64,000 bases of DNA from Streptomyces sp. V2I9 (GCF_030817475.1 NZ_JAUSZJ010000002.1:766501-830500); one strand, 5' to 3'. Counted from the first letter of the stretch, positions 37,564-46,847 are shown. Numbers and translations: made by a program. Notes: generated from the letters alone by a model not told the origin.

Positions 37564-38241
37564 ATGAGCGACCGCGCCGCCCCCGATCCGCCCTCCCGGC
37601 TGACCCGCTGGGAGCATCGCACGGAGGTCCCCCTCTTCCTCACGGGGCTGGCCTTCCTCGCGGGATACGCGGTCCGCGTGCTGACCCCGCGCGACGCGGA
37701 GCCCTGGAACGACCTCGCGCTGGTCCTCGTCGGGTCGGCCTGGCTGATCTTCCTCCTGGACTACGTGACCCGGCTGCGCCTCAGCGGCCTGGGCGCGCGC
37801 TTCCCGCGTACGCACCGCCTGGACACCCTGGTCCTGCTGCTGCCCCTGCTGCGTCCCCTGCGGATGGTGAAGGTGTACCAGGCGGTCCAGCGCCGCCACG
37901 GCCGGCCGCGGCTGGACCTGTACACGCGGGTGATGGCGTACGCGGGGATGACCGCCGTCCTGCTGGGGTTCGCCGCCTCCCTCGCGGTCTACCACCTGGA
38001 GCACCGGGCCCCCGGCGCCTCGATCGTCACGTTCGGGGACGCGGTGTGGTGGGCGTGCGCGACGCTCACGACGGTCGGCTACGGGGACGCGGTCCCGGTC
38101 ACGTTCTGGGGGCGGACGGTCGCGGCGGGGCTGATGGCCTGCGGGCTCGCCCTGCTGGGCGCGGTGACCGGGTCGTTCTCGTCGTGGCTGATCCAGGTGT
38201 TCACGCGGGAGGACGAGAAACGGCCCCCGGAGCGCGGGTGA
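37564..38241 (+). CDS. Small potassium-channel-like protein
   Basis: A 225-aa membrane protein with two N-terminal helices (LFLTGLAFLAGYAVRV and LALVLVGSAWLIFLLDYV). A basic S4-like stretch follows (RTHRLDTLVLLLPLLRPLRMVKV). The pore module has the selectivity filter TLTTVGYGDAVP. It looks like a minimal voltage-sensor-like K+ channel. The C-terminal tail is short and charged, without an RCK domain. Gating and ion preference are predicted from the filter only. Confidence 0.88.
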   Translation: MSDRAAPDPPSRLTRWEHRTEVPLFLTGLAFLAGYAVRVLTPRDAEPWNDLALVLVGSAWLIFLLDYVTRLRLSGLGARFPRTHRLDTLVLLLPLLRPLRMVKVYQAVQRRHGRPRLDLYTRVMAYAGMTAVLLGFAASLAVYHLEHRAPGASIVTFGDAVWWACATLTTVGYGDAVPVTFWGRTVAAGLMACGLALLGAVTGSFSSWLIQVFTREDEKRPPERG

Positions 38242-38255
38242 CGCTCCGGGGGCCG
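38221..38255. terminator. Terminator between the K+ channel gene and thrS
   Basis: CGGCCCCCGGAGCG (38221-38234) pairs with CGCTCCGGGGGCCG (38242-38255), a perfect 14-bp stem; the 7-nt loop holds the channel stop codon. It is 16 nt from the thrS stop, so it may serve both directions. Confidence 0.7.
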
Positions 38256-38271
38256 TACCGCCTCGGCGGGA

Positions 38272-40248
38272 TCAGACCTGTACGCGGTCCTCGACGGCCT
38301 TCGCGATCTTGGCGATGGCCTCGTCGACCGGGATGCCGTTCTCCTGCGAACCGTCGCGGTAACGGAAGGAGACGGCACCGTTGGCCATGTCCTCGTCACC
38401 AGCGATGATCATGAAGGGCACCTTGGCCTTCTGCTGGTTGCGGATCTTCTTCTGCATCCGGTCGGAGGAGGCGTCCACGTCCACCCGCAGCCCCTGCTTG
38501 CGCGCCTTGGCGGCGAACTCCTGGAGATAGGGGATGTGGGCGTCACCGATCGGGATGCCGACCGCCTGGACCGGGGCGAGCCAGACCGGGAACGCGCCCG
38601 CGTAGTGCTCCAGGAGCACGGCGAAGAAGCGCTCGATGGAGCCGAACAGGGCGCGGTGGATCATCACCGGGCGCTGCTTGGAGCCGTCCGGGCCGGTGTA
38701 CTCCAGGTCGAAGCGCTCCGGCAGGTTGAAGTCGAGCTGCACGGTCGACATCTGCCAGGTGCGGCCGATGGCGTCCTGGCACTGCACGGAGATCTTCGGG
38801 CCGTAGAACGCGGCGCCGCCCGGGTCCGGGACGAGGGGAAGGCCCTGCTTCTCGGCGACCTGGCGGAGCGTCTCGGTGGCCTCCTCCCAGGTCTCGTCGG
38901 AGCCGACGTACTTCTCCGGGTCCTTGGTGGACAGCTCCAGGTAGAAGTCGGTGAGCCCGTAGTCGCGGAGCAGGTTCAGCACGAAGGTGAGCGTGCGGTC
39001 CAGCTCCTCCGCCATCTGCTCCTTGGTGCAGTAGATGTGCGCGTCGTCCTGGGTGAAACCGCGCGAGCGGGTCAGCCCGTGCACGACGCCCGACTTCTCG
39101 TACCGGTACACCGTGCCGAACTCGAAGAGGCGCAGCGGCAGTTCGCGGTAGGAGCGGCCGCGCGCGTCGAAGATCAGGTTGTGCATCGGGCAGTTCATCG
39201 GCTTGAGGTAGTAGTCCACCCCGTCGTCGAGCTGCATGGGCGGGTACATGCCGTCGGCGTACCAGTCCAGGTGGCCGGACTTCTCGAAGAGCTTGCCCTT
39301 GGTGGCGTGCGGGCTGTAGACGAACTCGTAGCCCTCCTCCTCGTGGCGGCGGCGCGAGTAGTCCTCCATGGCCCGGCGGATGACGCCGCCCTTGGGATGG
39401 AAGACCGCGAGGCCGGGGCCGATCTCGTCGGGGAAGGAGAAGAGGTCCAGCTCGTTGCCGAGCTTGCGGTGGTCGCGCTTGGCGGCCTCCTCCAGGAACT
39501 CCAGGTGCGCCTTCAGCTCGTCCTTGGTGGGCCAGGCGGTGCCGTAGATGCGCTGGAGCATCGGGTTCTTCTCGCTGCCGCGCCAGTACGCGGCGGCGTT
39601 GCGCATCAGCTTGAACGCGGGGATGAACCGGGTGGTGGGCAGGTGCGGACCCCGGCAGAGGTCCTTCCAGCACAGGTCGCCGGTCTTCGGGTCGAGGTTG
39701 TCGTAGATGGTCAGCTCGCCGCCGCCCACCTCGACGTCCGCGCCGTCGTCGGAGGACGCGGAACCCTTGATGCCGATGAGCTCCAGCTTGTACGGCTCGT
39801 CTTTCAGCTCTTCGCGGGCGGCCTCGTCGGAGACCACGCGGCGGGAGAACCTCTGGCCCCGCTTCTGGATCTCCTGCATCTTCTTCTCGATGGCCTTGAG
39901 GTCCTCGGGAGTGAACGGCTTCTCGACGTCGAAGTCGTAGTAGAAGCCGTCCTTGACCGGCGGGCCGATGCCGAGCTTGGCCTCCGGGAACAGCTCCTGC
40001 ACGGCCTGGGCCATGACGTGCGCGGTGGAGTGGCGCAGGATGTCGAGACCGTCCGGGGAGGAGATCTCCACGGGCTCGACGCTCTCGCCGTCCTGGAGCA
40101 CGTAGGAGAGGTCCTTCAGCTCGCCGCCGACGCGCGCGGCGACGACGGTGCGCTGACCGGGGAAGAGCTCGCCGGCGGTCGTGCCCGTCGTCACCACGTG
40201 CTCTTCCCGCTCGGAATCGCGTTGGATGATCACACGGACGTCTGACAC
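38272..40248 (-). CDS. thrS: Threonyl-tRNA synthetase
   Basis: Class II enzyme, 658 aa, with an N-terminal TGS domain and an editing domain ([11 protein letters not shown]). In the catalytic core, NCPMHNLIF and [18 protein letters not shown] are present. The C-terminal anticodon domain follows ([15 protein letters not shown]). GTG start at 40248. Monocistronic by position. No T-box-like leader is evident in the short upstream space. Confidence 0.96.
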   Translation of the reverse strand: MSDVRVIIQRDSEREEHVVTTGTTAGELFPGQRTVVAARVGGELKDLSYVLQDGESVEPVEISSPDGLDILRHSTAHVMAQAVQELFPEAKLGIGPPVKDGFYYDFDVEKPFTPEDLKAIEKKMQEIQKRGQRFSRRVVSDEAAREELKDEPYKLELIGIKGSASSDDGADVEVGGGELTIYDNLDPKTGDLCWKDLCRGPHLPTTRFIPAFKLMRNAAAYWRGSEKNPMLQRIYGTAWPTKDELKAHLEFLEEAAKRDHRKLGNELDLFSFPDEIGPGLAVFHPKGGVIRRAMEDYSRRRHEEEGYEFVYSPHATKGKLFEKSGHLDWYADGMYPPMQLDDGVDYYLKPMNCPMHNLIFDARGRSYRELPLRLFEFGTVYRYEKSGVVHGLTRSRGFTQDDAHIYCTKEQMAEELDRTLTFVLNLLRDYGLTDFYLELSTKDPEKYVGSDETWEEATETLRQVAEKQGLPLVPDPGGAAFYGPKISVQCQDAIGRTWQMSTVQLDFNLPERFDLEYTGPDGSKQRPVMIHRALFGSIERFFAVLLEHYAGAFPVWLAPVQAVGIPIGDAHIPYLQEFAAKARKQGLRVDVDASSDRMQKKIRNQQKAKVPFMIIAGDEDMANGAVSFRYRDGSQENGIPVDEAIAKIAKAVEDRVQV

Positions 40249-40347
40249 CGGTCTCTCCTGACTGAGGGGATGCCTGCCTTCACATGGCCAAGCAATGCGA
40301 ATCGTACCGAGCCGTACGCCCCCGACGCGAACGCCTTCCTGGTGGGG

Positions 40348-41604
40348 CTACGGCTCCTCCTCCCCCGCGCACGCCTCCTCGAAGAAGTCCACGTTCTCCT
40401 GGAGGGCCTTCATCAGCCGGTCCCGCTCCGCCTCGTCGACCTGTACGGGCGCGACCCGGGAGGCCCCGGTGAGCCGCCGGAAGCCGCCGCGGCTCTCCAG
40501 CCGTCCCTCCACCCTCAGCGGCAGCCCCACCAGGTGGGCGTGGCCCGCGATGCGGTACGCCTCCTCGTCCAGCTCCACCCGGACGTGCCCGACCTCGGCC
40601 CCGGCCAGCACCCGCAGTCGTACGATCCCGGCGCCGCGCGGTCCCGAGCGCCGGAGCCGGACCACCGCGCCGGTCAGCCGCACGTGCACGGCGGGTTCGT
40701 CGCGGAGGTAGCGGGCTCCGGCGGCACGCAGGGCGGGCAGGTCGCCGGGGGAGAACTCGACGGGGGCGGGGCGGGCCGGACAGCCCTCCGGGGTGCCGGC
40801 GGCAGGCGCCCAGCGCAGAACGATCCGGGCCCCCTCGGAGCCGCGCACCAGGGCGATCAGCGCCTCGGTCAGCTCGCGGCCGGCGCCCGCCGCGACCGCG
40901 CTGTCGAAGGCGTCCATGCCGCCGGTCGCCCGCTGGTAGTCCACCGCCTCGCGGGTGGCGTGCAGGGCGTGGCAGAGCTGGACGGCGACGGCGCGCCCGG
41001 AGGCGACGGGAACGTACGCGGTGAGGCCGCGGCCGTCGGCGCCGGGCCCGAGCAGTGCGTCGTCCAGGGCGGCCCGCGCCTTCCTGCGGTGCCGGGCCCC
41101 GTGGTAGCCGGCCCGGCCGCACGCCGCGAGGGCTCCGGCCAGGAGGACCTGCCGGGCGGCCGACCGCAGCTCCTCCGCCTCTGTCCAGCCCGCCGCGCCG
41201 GCGGCCCCGGCCGCCGACTCGGGGACCTCGCGCCACCAGCGGATCTCGTCGCTGGGCACGGCGAGGGAGACGAGGATGTCGCGGGCTGAGGGGTGGGAGC
41301 TGTGGCCGAGCGCGACGAGGGCCTCCTCGAGCAGCTCCCCGCTGTCGGGGAAGGCCGCGCTCTCGGGCACCAGCAGTCCGGCCGCCCCGGAGGTGGCCCC
41401 CGGCGGGGTCCAGCGGCCGTACCGTCCGGGCGCTCCCCCGCGCCGCTGCCAGCCGTACCGCCGCAGGAGGGCCCCGAGGACGGCGGGGTCGGGCGGCCGC
41501 GCCCCGGACTCGGCGAGCGGTGGGGGCCAGGGGCGGGCGCCGGGATGCGAGCGGGCGGCGGGCAGCCCCGCCCCGCCCGTGGGTTCGTCCATCGACCGGT
41601 GCAT
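40348..41604 (-). CDS. Uncharacterised protein coupled to the DUF4365 gene
   Basis: A 418-aa protein I cannot assign. The N-terminal half is Ala/Gly/Pro-rich (PAVLGALLRRYGWQRRGGAPGRYGRW). The middle is helical with a GMDAFDSAVAAGAGRELTEAL segment, and the C-terminal part resembles a small beta-rich domain (VHVRLTGAVVRLRRSG through LPLRVEGRLESRGGF). The ATG at 41604 overlaps the DUF4365 stop by 1 nt (TGATG) and has GGAG upstream, so translation is coupled. That coupling suggests the two proteins work together. Function is unknown. Confidence 0.75.
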   Translation of the reverse strand: MHRSMDEPTGGAGLPAARSHPGARPWPPPLAESGARPPDPAVLGALLRRYGWQRRGGAPGRYGRWTPPGATSGAAGLLVPESAAFPDSGELLEEALVALGHSSHPSARDILVSLAVPSDEIRWWREVPESAAGAAGAAGWTEAEELRSAARQVLLAGALAACGRAGYHGARHRRKARAALDDALLGPGADGRGLTAYVPVASGRAVAVQLCHALHATREAVDYQRATGGMDAFDSAVAAGAGRELTEALIALVRGSEGARIVLRWAPAAGTPEGCPARPAPVEFSPGDLPALRAAGARYLRDEPAVHVRLTGAVVRLRRSGPRGAGIVRLRVLAGAEVGHVRVELDEEAYRIAGHAHLVGLPLRVEGRLESRGGFRRLTGASRVAPVQVDEAERDRLMKALQENVDFFEEACAGEEEP

Positions 41605-42200
41605 CAGGGTCTCCCTCCGGCCCCGACGCGGGCCATGATGTCGCAGAGTGCGCGGTCGTCGAAGATCCGCGAGGTCGGGATGCGCACAGTGGTCCGGTAC
41701 CGGCCCGTCACCGCGTGGCCGGCCAGGTTGGTCCAGTAGCAGCAGTGCCGCAGGTCGAGGCCGCCCGGCCCGGCGCGCAGCCAGTCGTCCTGGCTGCGGG
41801 GGACGATCATCACGACGAGGATCCTGTGCACCGACACGGGGCTGCGGGCGAGTTTGACGAGGTGGGCGTTGTCGAGGGTGAAGGAGAACGCCCCGCCCGC
41901 CGGGTGCGGCGGTATCTGGTAGGTGCACTTGAGCTGCACCTTGATGGTCACCTCGTCGTCGACGGTGTGGGCGGCGGCCCCGTGGGTGACGTGCCAGTCG
42001 ATGCCGTTGTCGGGGAAGGGCTGGGACAGGGAGCATCCGGCGGCCGCCGCGACGGCGTGCAGATAGCCCACCTGAAGGGTCTCCATGCAGGCGGTGGTGG
42101 CGAGGGAGCCGCGCAGCGGCGCGTCGGGCTGCTGCGGAAGCCGGGGCCCGGTGGCCTCGGCGCGGGCGGTTCCCCCGGGGTCGGGCTGCGCGAGCGCCAT
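41604..42200 (-). CDS. DUF4365 domain protein
   Basis: A 198-aa protein matching the DUF4365 pattern by eye: an N-terminal helix with VGYLHAVAAAAGCSL, then the strand with DNGIDWHVTHG and a charged strand VTIKVQLKCTYQ. This acidic-then-QLK arrangement is like that of nuclease-fold (PD-(D/E)xK-like) domains, to which DUF4365 is often related. The ATG at 42200 (MALAQPDPGG) is preferred. It heads a two-gene unit and diverges from the exonuclease gene. Nuclease function is inference. Confidence 0.75.
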   Translation of the reverse strand: MALAQPDPGGTARAEATGPRLPQQPDAPLRGSLATTACMETLQVGYLHAVAAAAGCSLSQPFPDNGIDWHVTHGAAAHTVDDEVTIKVQLKCTYQIPPHPAGGAFSFTLDNAHLVKLARSPVSVHRILVVMIVPRSQDDWLRAGPGGLDLRHCCYWTNLAGHAVTGRYRTTVRIPTSRIFDDRALCDIMARVGAGGRP

Positions 42201-42336
42201 GGCTCCGTGTGCCTTCCGGGCGTGCCGATCGACGGCAGACGGCCTGCCGGCGGAATGTCGTGGGCGGGGCGGATCGACGGACGCCGGGCACAACTCCTCG
42301 GCGTCACACCAGTGTTGTCACCGCATCGGACCGCCC

Positions 42337-42371
42337 GCAAACGGCGTATCAGGCAAACGGTCCGGGTATCA
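42337..42371. repeat. Short direct repeat in the DUF4365-exonuclease divergent region
   Basis: GCAAACGG followed by GTATCA occurs twice (42337-42351 and 42353-42371), with a 1-nt and a 5-nt spacer between the two halves. This lies in the 227-nt divergent promoter region and could be an operator. Confidence 0.35.
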
Positions 42372-42427
42372 CCGATATCGGGCAGAGGAAACATTCCATC
42401 TGCCGTGCGGGTGCGAGGAGTTCGGGG

Positions 42428-43153
42428 ATGATGCACTGGTTCGAAGGGCCGCTGGCCGCTTTTGACACGGAGACGACAGGCGTGGACGTCGAGCAGGACC
42501 GGATCGTTTCGGCCGCTCTCGTCGCGCAGGACACCGCGGGCGGTCGCGTCCGCGTCACCCGGTGGCTGGTCAATCCGGGGGTTCCGGTCCCGCCGGGGGC
42601 GACCGAGGTCCACGGTCTGACCGACGATCACCTTCAGCGCAACGGGCGGTGGCCGGCACCGGTGATGGACGAGATGGCCCGCGCGCTGGCGGAGAGCTGC
42701 GCGACGGGCCGGCCGCTCGTCGTGATGAACGCGCCCTTCGACCTGACGCTGCTGGACCGCGAGTTGAGGCGCCACCGGGCGTCGTCGCTCACCGGGTATC
42801 TGGACGGGGCGCCGATGCGGGTGGTGGACCCGCGCGTGCTGGACAAGCATCTGGACCGCTACCGCAAGGGCCGCCGCACGCTCACGGACCTGTGCGCGCG
42901 GTACGGGGTGGTGCTCGACGGGGCCCACGACGCGGCGGCCGACGCCACGGCCTCGCTGGAGCTGGTGCGGGCGGTGTGCCGGCGCTTCTCGACCCGGCTG
43001 GAACGGCTGTCACCGTCCGAGCTGCACACCCTCCAGGCGACCTGGCACGCGGCCCAGGCGCGGGGCCTGGAGGCGTGGTTCGCGAAGAGCGGGACGCCGG
43101 AGACGGTGGACCCGTCGTGGCCGCTGCGCCCCGAACTGCCCGCGGCGGCATGA
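42428..43153 (+). CDS. DEDDh 3'-5' exonuclease (DnaQ-like)
   Basis: A 241-aa exonuclease. Motif I is AAFDTETTGVDVEQD; motif III is the late HDAAADATAS (the h and the last D). The middle part has VVMNAPFDLTLLDREL (motif II). It resembles the free-standing DnaQ-type exonucleases of actinobacteria rather than a polymerase proofreading subunit. ATG at 42428 with GGAG at 42417. It is followed by the tRNA-Val terminator hairpin. The substrate (DNA or RNA) is not clear. Confidence 0.9.
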   Translation: MMHWFEGPLAAFDTETTGVDVEQDRIVSAALVAQDTAGGRVRVTRWLVNPGVPVPPGATEVHGLTDDHLQRNGRWPAPVMDEMARALAESCATGRPLVVMNAPFDLTLLDRELRRHRASSLTGYLDGAPMRVVDPRVLDKHLDRYRKGRRTLTDLCARYGVVLDGAHDAAADATASLELVRAVCRRFSTRLERLSPSELHTLQATWHAAQARGLEAWFAKSGTPETVDPSWPLRPELPAAA

Positions 43154-43177
43154 GGGGCGGGGCGGGACCGGACATGC

Positions 43178-43214
43178 GAAAGCCGGTCCGCGTGACGCGT
43201 GCGGACCGGCTTTC
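43178..43214. terminator. Terminator shared by the exonuclease gene and tRNA-Val(CAC) copy 1
   Basis: GAAAGCCGGTCCGC (43178-43191) pairs perfectly with GCGGACCGGCTTTC (43201-43214), loop 9 nt. It lies between the plus-strand stop (43153) and the minus-strand tRNA 3' end (43220). Confidence 0.75.
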
Positions 43215-43219
43215 CCCGG

Positions 43220-43291
43220 TGGGCGATACTGGGTTCGAACCAGTGACCTCTTCGGTGTGAACGAAGCGCTCTCCCACTGAGCTAATCGCCC
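43220..43291 (-). tRNA. tRNA-Val(CAC), copy 1
   Basis: A 72-nt cloverleaf: acceptor GGGCGAT/ATCGCCC, the anticodon loop TTCACAC in a CTTCG/CGAAG stem giving anticodon CAC (Val), and the T-arm GGTTCGAACCC. The mature 3' CCA is not encoded in full. It is identical to the copy at 46160. Confidence 0.95.
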
Positions 43292-43431
43292 GGGAACGGG
43301 TTGAACCATACAGGGCTCCGCGGGCTTCGTTCAAACCGCTTCCGGCCGGGCTCTACTCAGAGCCTCCGTGGCCGGGAAGTAAGTATCCGAGCGCATGTAC
43401 GAGCCGGGCGGCCGGGGTCACACTCCCCTGC

Positions 43432-46053
43432 ATGGAACCTGTGCCCCCGCCCGCCGAGGAACTGGCCCGCCTCGACCGCGAACTCGCCGAGCTGGACGCC
43501 CGCCGCGCCCAGCTGCTGACCCGGCGCGCCTGGCTGCTCGCCGCACTGCGGCCGCCCGCGACGGCCGCCGCCCCCGGCTGGAACCCCTCCGCCTGGGGCG
43601 CACCGCCCGTCGGCCGGCCGGGCGCTCCGGCGCAGCCGTGGGGCTACGTCCCCGGCAAGCAGGCGTCCGCGCCGCGCAGCGCGCAGAACGTCCTGCTGAC
43701 GCTGGGCGGGCTGCTGCTGACGGTCGCGGCCGTCGCGTTCACCCTGGTGAGCTGGGGCTCGATGGGGATCGCCGGCCGGTCGGCCGTGCTGTCCGCGGTG
43801 ACCCTGGGAGCGCTGATCACCCCGGCGGTGCTGCTGCGGCGCGGGCTGACCGCCACCGCCGAGGCGGTGACGGCTCTGGCGTTGGTGCTGACCCTGCTCG
43901 ATGTCTACGCGGTCCACGCGGTGGCCGCCCCGGAGACGGACGGGCTGGGCTTCACGGCCGTGGCCTGCGCGGTGCTGGCGGCGCTGTGGACGGCGTACGG
44001 CCTGGCGCTCGGAAAACTCCGCCTGCCGCTGCCGGCCGCCGTGGTGCTGGCGCAGTGGCCGCTGCTGTTCTGGGCGTGGGCGGCGGGCGCGCCGGCGCTG
44101 GTCGTCGGCTGGGCGCTGCTGGTGACGGCGGTGATGGACGGCGTGATCGCGCTGCGGGGCCGGGGCCTCGGGGTGCGGATCACGGCGTGCGCCGGCGGCG
44201 CGGCGCTGGGCCTCTCGGCGCTGCTGGTGGGCCTGACGCTGTCCACGACGGCCTCCGGGCCGCTCGGCGCGTCGGCGCCGGGCGCGCTGCTGCTGGCGGC
44301 AGCGGCGGCGGCCCTGGCCGGTGTGTGGCACGCCCCGAAGGGCTTCGCGCTCGTGGGCGGCGCGGTGGCGGGGCTCACGGCGGTGGCCGCGGTCGGCGGC
44401 GTACCCGCGGCGGCGATGCCGGACGGCTGGCCGGTGCTCGCGTATCTGCTGTGCGGACTCGCTCTGACCGCGGTGGTGCGGACCCGGCTCCCGAGGGACT
44501 CGGCGCGCGGGGTGCTGGCGGCGTCGGCTGCGGTGGTGGCCGGTGCGCTGGTGGGGGCGGTGCCGCTGGTCGCGGCCGTGCTGCTGGGCCCGGTGACGCT
44601 GCTGCCGGACGTCTGGGCCGGTTCGCCGGAGGGCTTCCGGTCCGCGCTGGGCTCGACGCTGCCGTGGTCGGAGTCGGCCATGGCGCCGGTGGTGCTCGCC
44701 CTGACGGCCGCGCTGCTGGGGTCGGCGTACCGGTGGTGGCCGTCGCTGGTACGGATCGCGGCACCGCTGACCGCACGGGAGCCGGGGACGGCCGGGACGC
44801 CGGGGACGACGGGAAGCGCGCCGGAGGGCTGGTCGCAGGGGACGGCGGCGTACGGGGCCGGAGCGCCCTGGTACGCCCCCGGCGGGGCCGCCGCCCGGCG
44901 GCGTCCCTCCGAGGCGGTGCTGCGCGGTGCCGCGGGCGCCGGGGCGGTGGCGCTCGGCTGGGGCGCGCTGCTGTCGGCCGGGGCCGTGCTGAACGTGCCG
45001 TACGCCCTCGCGGTGGGCGCGGAGACGCTGCTGGTGGCCGGTCTGCTCGCCCTGGCCGTACGTGGCGCGGGGCGCGGCCGGGACACCGCGGCGGTACCGG
45101 TGACCGCACTGGTGGCGGCAGTGGCCGGGGCGGTGAGCGTCGGGCTCCTGTCACTGGCCGCCGAGGGCGCCTCCTACGCGGTGTCCGGCGCGCTGGCGGC
45201 CCTCTTCGCGGGGGCGGCGGTCCGGGCGGGTGCCGGGGTGCCACGTGCGGTGTGCGCGGTCGCGGCGGTGGCCTGGGGCACCGTGCTCACGGGGTTCGCG
45301 GGCCGGTCCCTGGAGCTCGCTCCGTACGAGTCCGCGCCGCTGCTCCTCCTGGTGCCCGCGCTGACGGTGCTGCTGGGGGCGCGGCTGCGGCGGGACGCGG
45401 TGGCCTTGCCGGTGGAACTGGCGGGCGTGCCGGGGGCACTGGTCGCGGTGGGGCTCGCGGTGTCCGACGCTCCGTTCCTGGCCCTGACGCTGGCGCTGTG
45501 CGGGGTGCTGGCGGCGGGCGCCGCGGTGCGGCCGGAGCGGCGGCAGGCGGCGGGCCGGCTCGCGGCGGGACTGTTCGTGCTGGCCGCCTGGGTACGGCTG
45601 GCGGCATCGGGGGTGTCGTTCCCGGAGGCGTACACGCTGCCGGTGACGGTGCCCGCGCTGGTCGTCGGCTTCCTGCGGCGGCGCGAGGACCCGGAGGCGT
45701 CGTCCTGGACGGCGTACGGGCCGGGGCTCGCGGCGACGCTGCTGCCGAGCCTGGCGGTCGCCTGGACGGACCCGGACTGGCAGCGGCCGCTGCTGCTGGG
45801 GGTGGCAGCGCTGGTGGTCACCCTGCTGGGCGCGCGCCACCGCCTCCAGGCGCTGCTGGTCCTGGGCGGGGCGGTGCTCGCGCTGGACGCGCTGCACGAG
45901 CTGGCCCCTTACGTGGTGCAGGTGGCGGGGGCGCTCCCGCGCTGGCTGCCGCCGGCTCTGGCCGGACTGCTCCTGCTGGTGGTGGGCGCGACGTACGAGC
46001 AGCGGCTGCGCGACGCCCGCCGCCTCAAGGACGCGCTGGGCCGGATGCGGTGA
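43432..46053 (+). CDS. Large multi-pass membrane protein (SCO7613 C-terminal/DUF2157-like)
   Basis: An 873-aa protein. The first 80 residues hold a short coiled coil (ARLDRELAELDARRAQLL) and a Pro/Trp/Gly-rich linker. From about residue 85 the rest is a continuous run of 20 or more Ala/Leu/Val-rich membrane segments. I recognise the general architecture of streptomycete SCO7613-type membrane proteins; no catalytic motif is visible. The ATG at 43432 is the first reasonable start. It is flanked on both sides by minus-strand tRNA-Val genes. Function unknown. Confidence 0.82.
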   Translation: MEPVPPPAEELARLDRELAELDARRAQLLTRRAWLLAALRPPATAAAPGWNPSAWGAPPVGRPGAPAQPWGYVPGKQASAPRSAQNVLLTLGGLLLTVAAVAFTLVSWGSMGIAGRSAVLSAVTLGALITPAVLLRRGLTATAEAVTALALVLTLLDVYAVHAVAAPETDGLGFTAVACAVLAALWTAYGLALGKLRLPLPAAVVLAQWPLLFWAWAAGAPALVVGWALLVTAVMDGVIALRGRGLGVRITACAGGAALGLSALLVGLTLSTTASGPLGASAPGALLLAAAAAALAGVWHAPKGFALVGGAVAGLTAVAAVGGVPAAAMPDGWPVLAYLLCGLALTAVVRTRLPRDSARGVLAASAAVVAGALVGAVPLVAAVLLGPVTLLPDVWAGSPEGFRSALGSTLPWSESAMAPVVLALTAALLGSAYRWWPSLVRIAAPLTAREPGTAGTPGTTGSAPEGWSQGTAAYGAGAPWYAPGGAAARRRPSEAVLRGAAGAGAVALGWGALLSAGAVLNVPYALAVGAETLLVAGLLALAVRGAGRGRDTAAVPVTALVAAVAGAVSVGLLSLAAEGASYAVSGALAALFAGAAVRAGAGVPRAVCAVAAVAWGTVLTGFAGRSLELAPYESAPLLLLVPALTVLLGARLRRDAVALPVELAGVPGALVAVGLAVSDAPFLALTLALCGVLAAGAAVRPERRQAAGRLAAGLFVLAAWVRLAASGVSFPEAYTLPVTVPALVVGFLRRREDPEASSWTAYGPGLAATLLPSLAVAWTDPDWQRPLLLGVAALVVTLLGARHRLQALLVLGGAVLALDALHELAPYVVQVAGALPRWLPPALAGLLLLVVGATYEQRLRDARRLKDALGRMR

Positions 46054-46060
46054 GCCCCGC

Positions 46061-46098
46061 CCCGGTCGGGGGCGGCCGTGCGGCCGCCCCCGACCGGG
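46061..46098 (+). terminator. Terminator after the SCO7613-like membrane gene
   Basis: A perfect 18-bp stem, CCCGGTCGGGGGCGGCCG with its complement, loop TG. It begins 7 nt after the stop codon. Confidence 0.75.
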
Positions 46099-46114
46099 AA
46101 AAACGGACAACGCG

Positions 46115-46151
46115 GAGGGCCCGGAAGACGGATTCCGTCTTCCGGGCCCTC
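46115..46151 (-). terminator. Terminator after tRNA-Val(CAC) copy 2
   Basis: GAGGGCCCGGAAGACGGA pairs with its complement around a single nucleotide, so the real loop is a few bases larger. Downstream on minus, after about 10 nt, is a TTTTT run. It lies 9 nt beyond the tRNA 3' end. Confidence 0.7.
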
Positions 46152-46159
46152 TGTCCGGG

Positions 46160-46231
46160 TGGGCGATACTGGGTTCGAACCAGTGACCTCTTCGGTGTGA
46201 ACGAAGCGCTCTCCCACTGAGCTAATCGCCC
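46160..46231 (-). tRNA. tRNA-Val(CAC), copy 2
   Basis: Identical over all 72 nt to the copy at 43220-43291 (74 nt shared in total). Anticodon CAC. It has its own terminator. The two copies are direct repeats 2,940 bp apart. Confidence 0.95.
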
Positions 46232-46285
46232 CGGCGCACCGCAAACATTACCCCATGTCAGCGGTGCTTCCGGACCACGTGGGAG

Positions 46286-46741
46286 TCACTCGCTGATCTT
46301 CCACGGCATGGTGAGCCCGAACTTCCAGACGTAGACCCCCACCAGGATCGCCATGATCACGAGCCCGACGGTGGTGAGGATGATGTTGCGCCGCCGGACC
46401 TTGGGGTCGAGCGCCCGCTGCGCCGCCTCGGTGACCTTGCGCTTGGTCCAGCGCAGCACGAGCTGTGCCCAGACGAACTCGGTCGCCCAGATCGCCATGC
46501 CACCGAAGATCACCAGCCAGCCGGGGCCGGGCAGCACCAGCATGAGCACACCCGCGATCACGACGCCGAGCCCGACGACGAAGACGCCGACCTGCCAGCT
46601 CAGATGCAGCGCCTTCGACGCCTTGATGAAACCGGGGGCCCGCGAGCCCAGCTCGCGTTCCTCCCGGCCCGATTCCCCCGTGGCGGACGCCGGGTCGGCC
46701 TGCTCGGCGACCTTGGTCCGCTCGTCACTCTCCGCGTTCAT
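46286..46741 (-). CDS. PGPGW / TIGR02611 family membrane protein
   Basis: A 151-aa protein. The acidic soluble N-terminus is followed by membrane segments WQVGVFVVGLGVVIAGVLMLV and the signature LPGPGWLVIFGGMAIWATEF. The last segment is IILTTVGLVIMAILVGVYVW. This is the PGPGW (TIGR02611) family, of unknown function. ATG at 46741. It is divergent from ssgB with about 190 nt between them. Confidence 0.85.
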   Translation of the reverse strand: MNAESDERTKVAEQADPASATGESGREERELGSRAPGFIKASKALHLSWQVGVFVVGLGVVIAGVLMLVLPGPGWLVIFGGMAIWATEFVWAQLVLRWTKRKVTEAAQRALDPKVRRRNIILTTVGLVIMAILVGVYVWKFGLTMPWKISE

Positions 46742-46847
46742 GAAACTCAACTTACCCGACCCGTCGTCGTCACTGGAATGGGTGCATAACTCAAAGTTAC
46801 ACGCCGCTGAGCGGGGGACCCGAAGCATCACAAATGGGTCAGAGGGG

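Noticed and set aside
40249-40347. T-box leader for thrS
   Set aside because: Space is under 100 nt and no T-box motif or specifier-like loop is seen.
43220-46231. A mobile element bounded by the two tRNA-Val genes
   Set aside because: The gene between is a core-like membrane protein; no recombinase or transposase is present and both tRNAs are intact.
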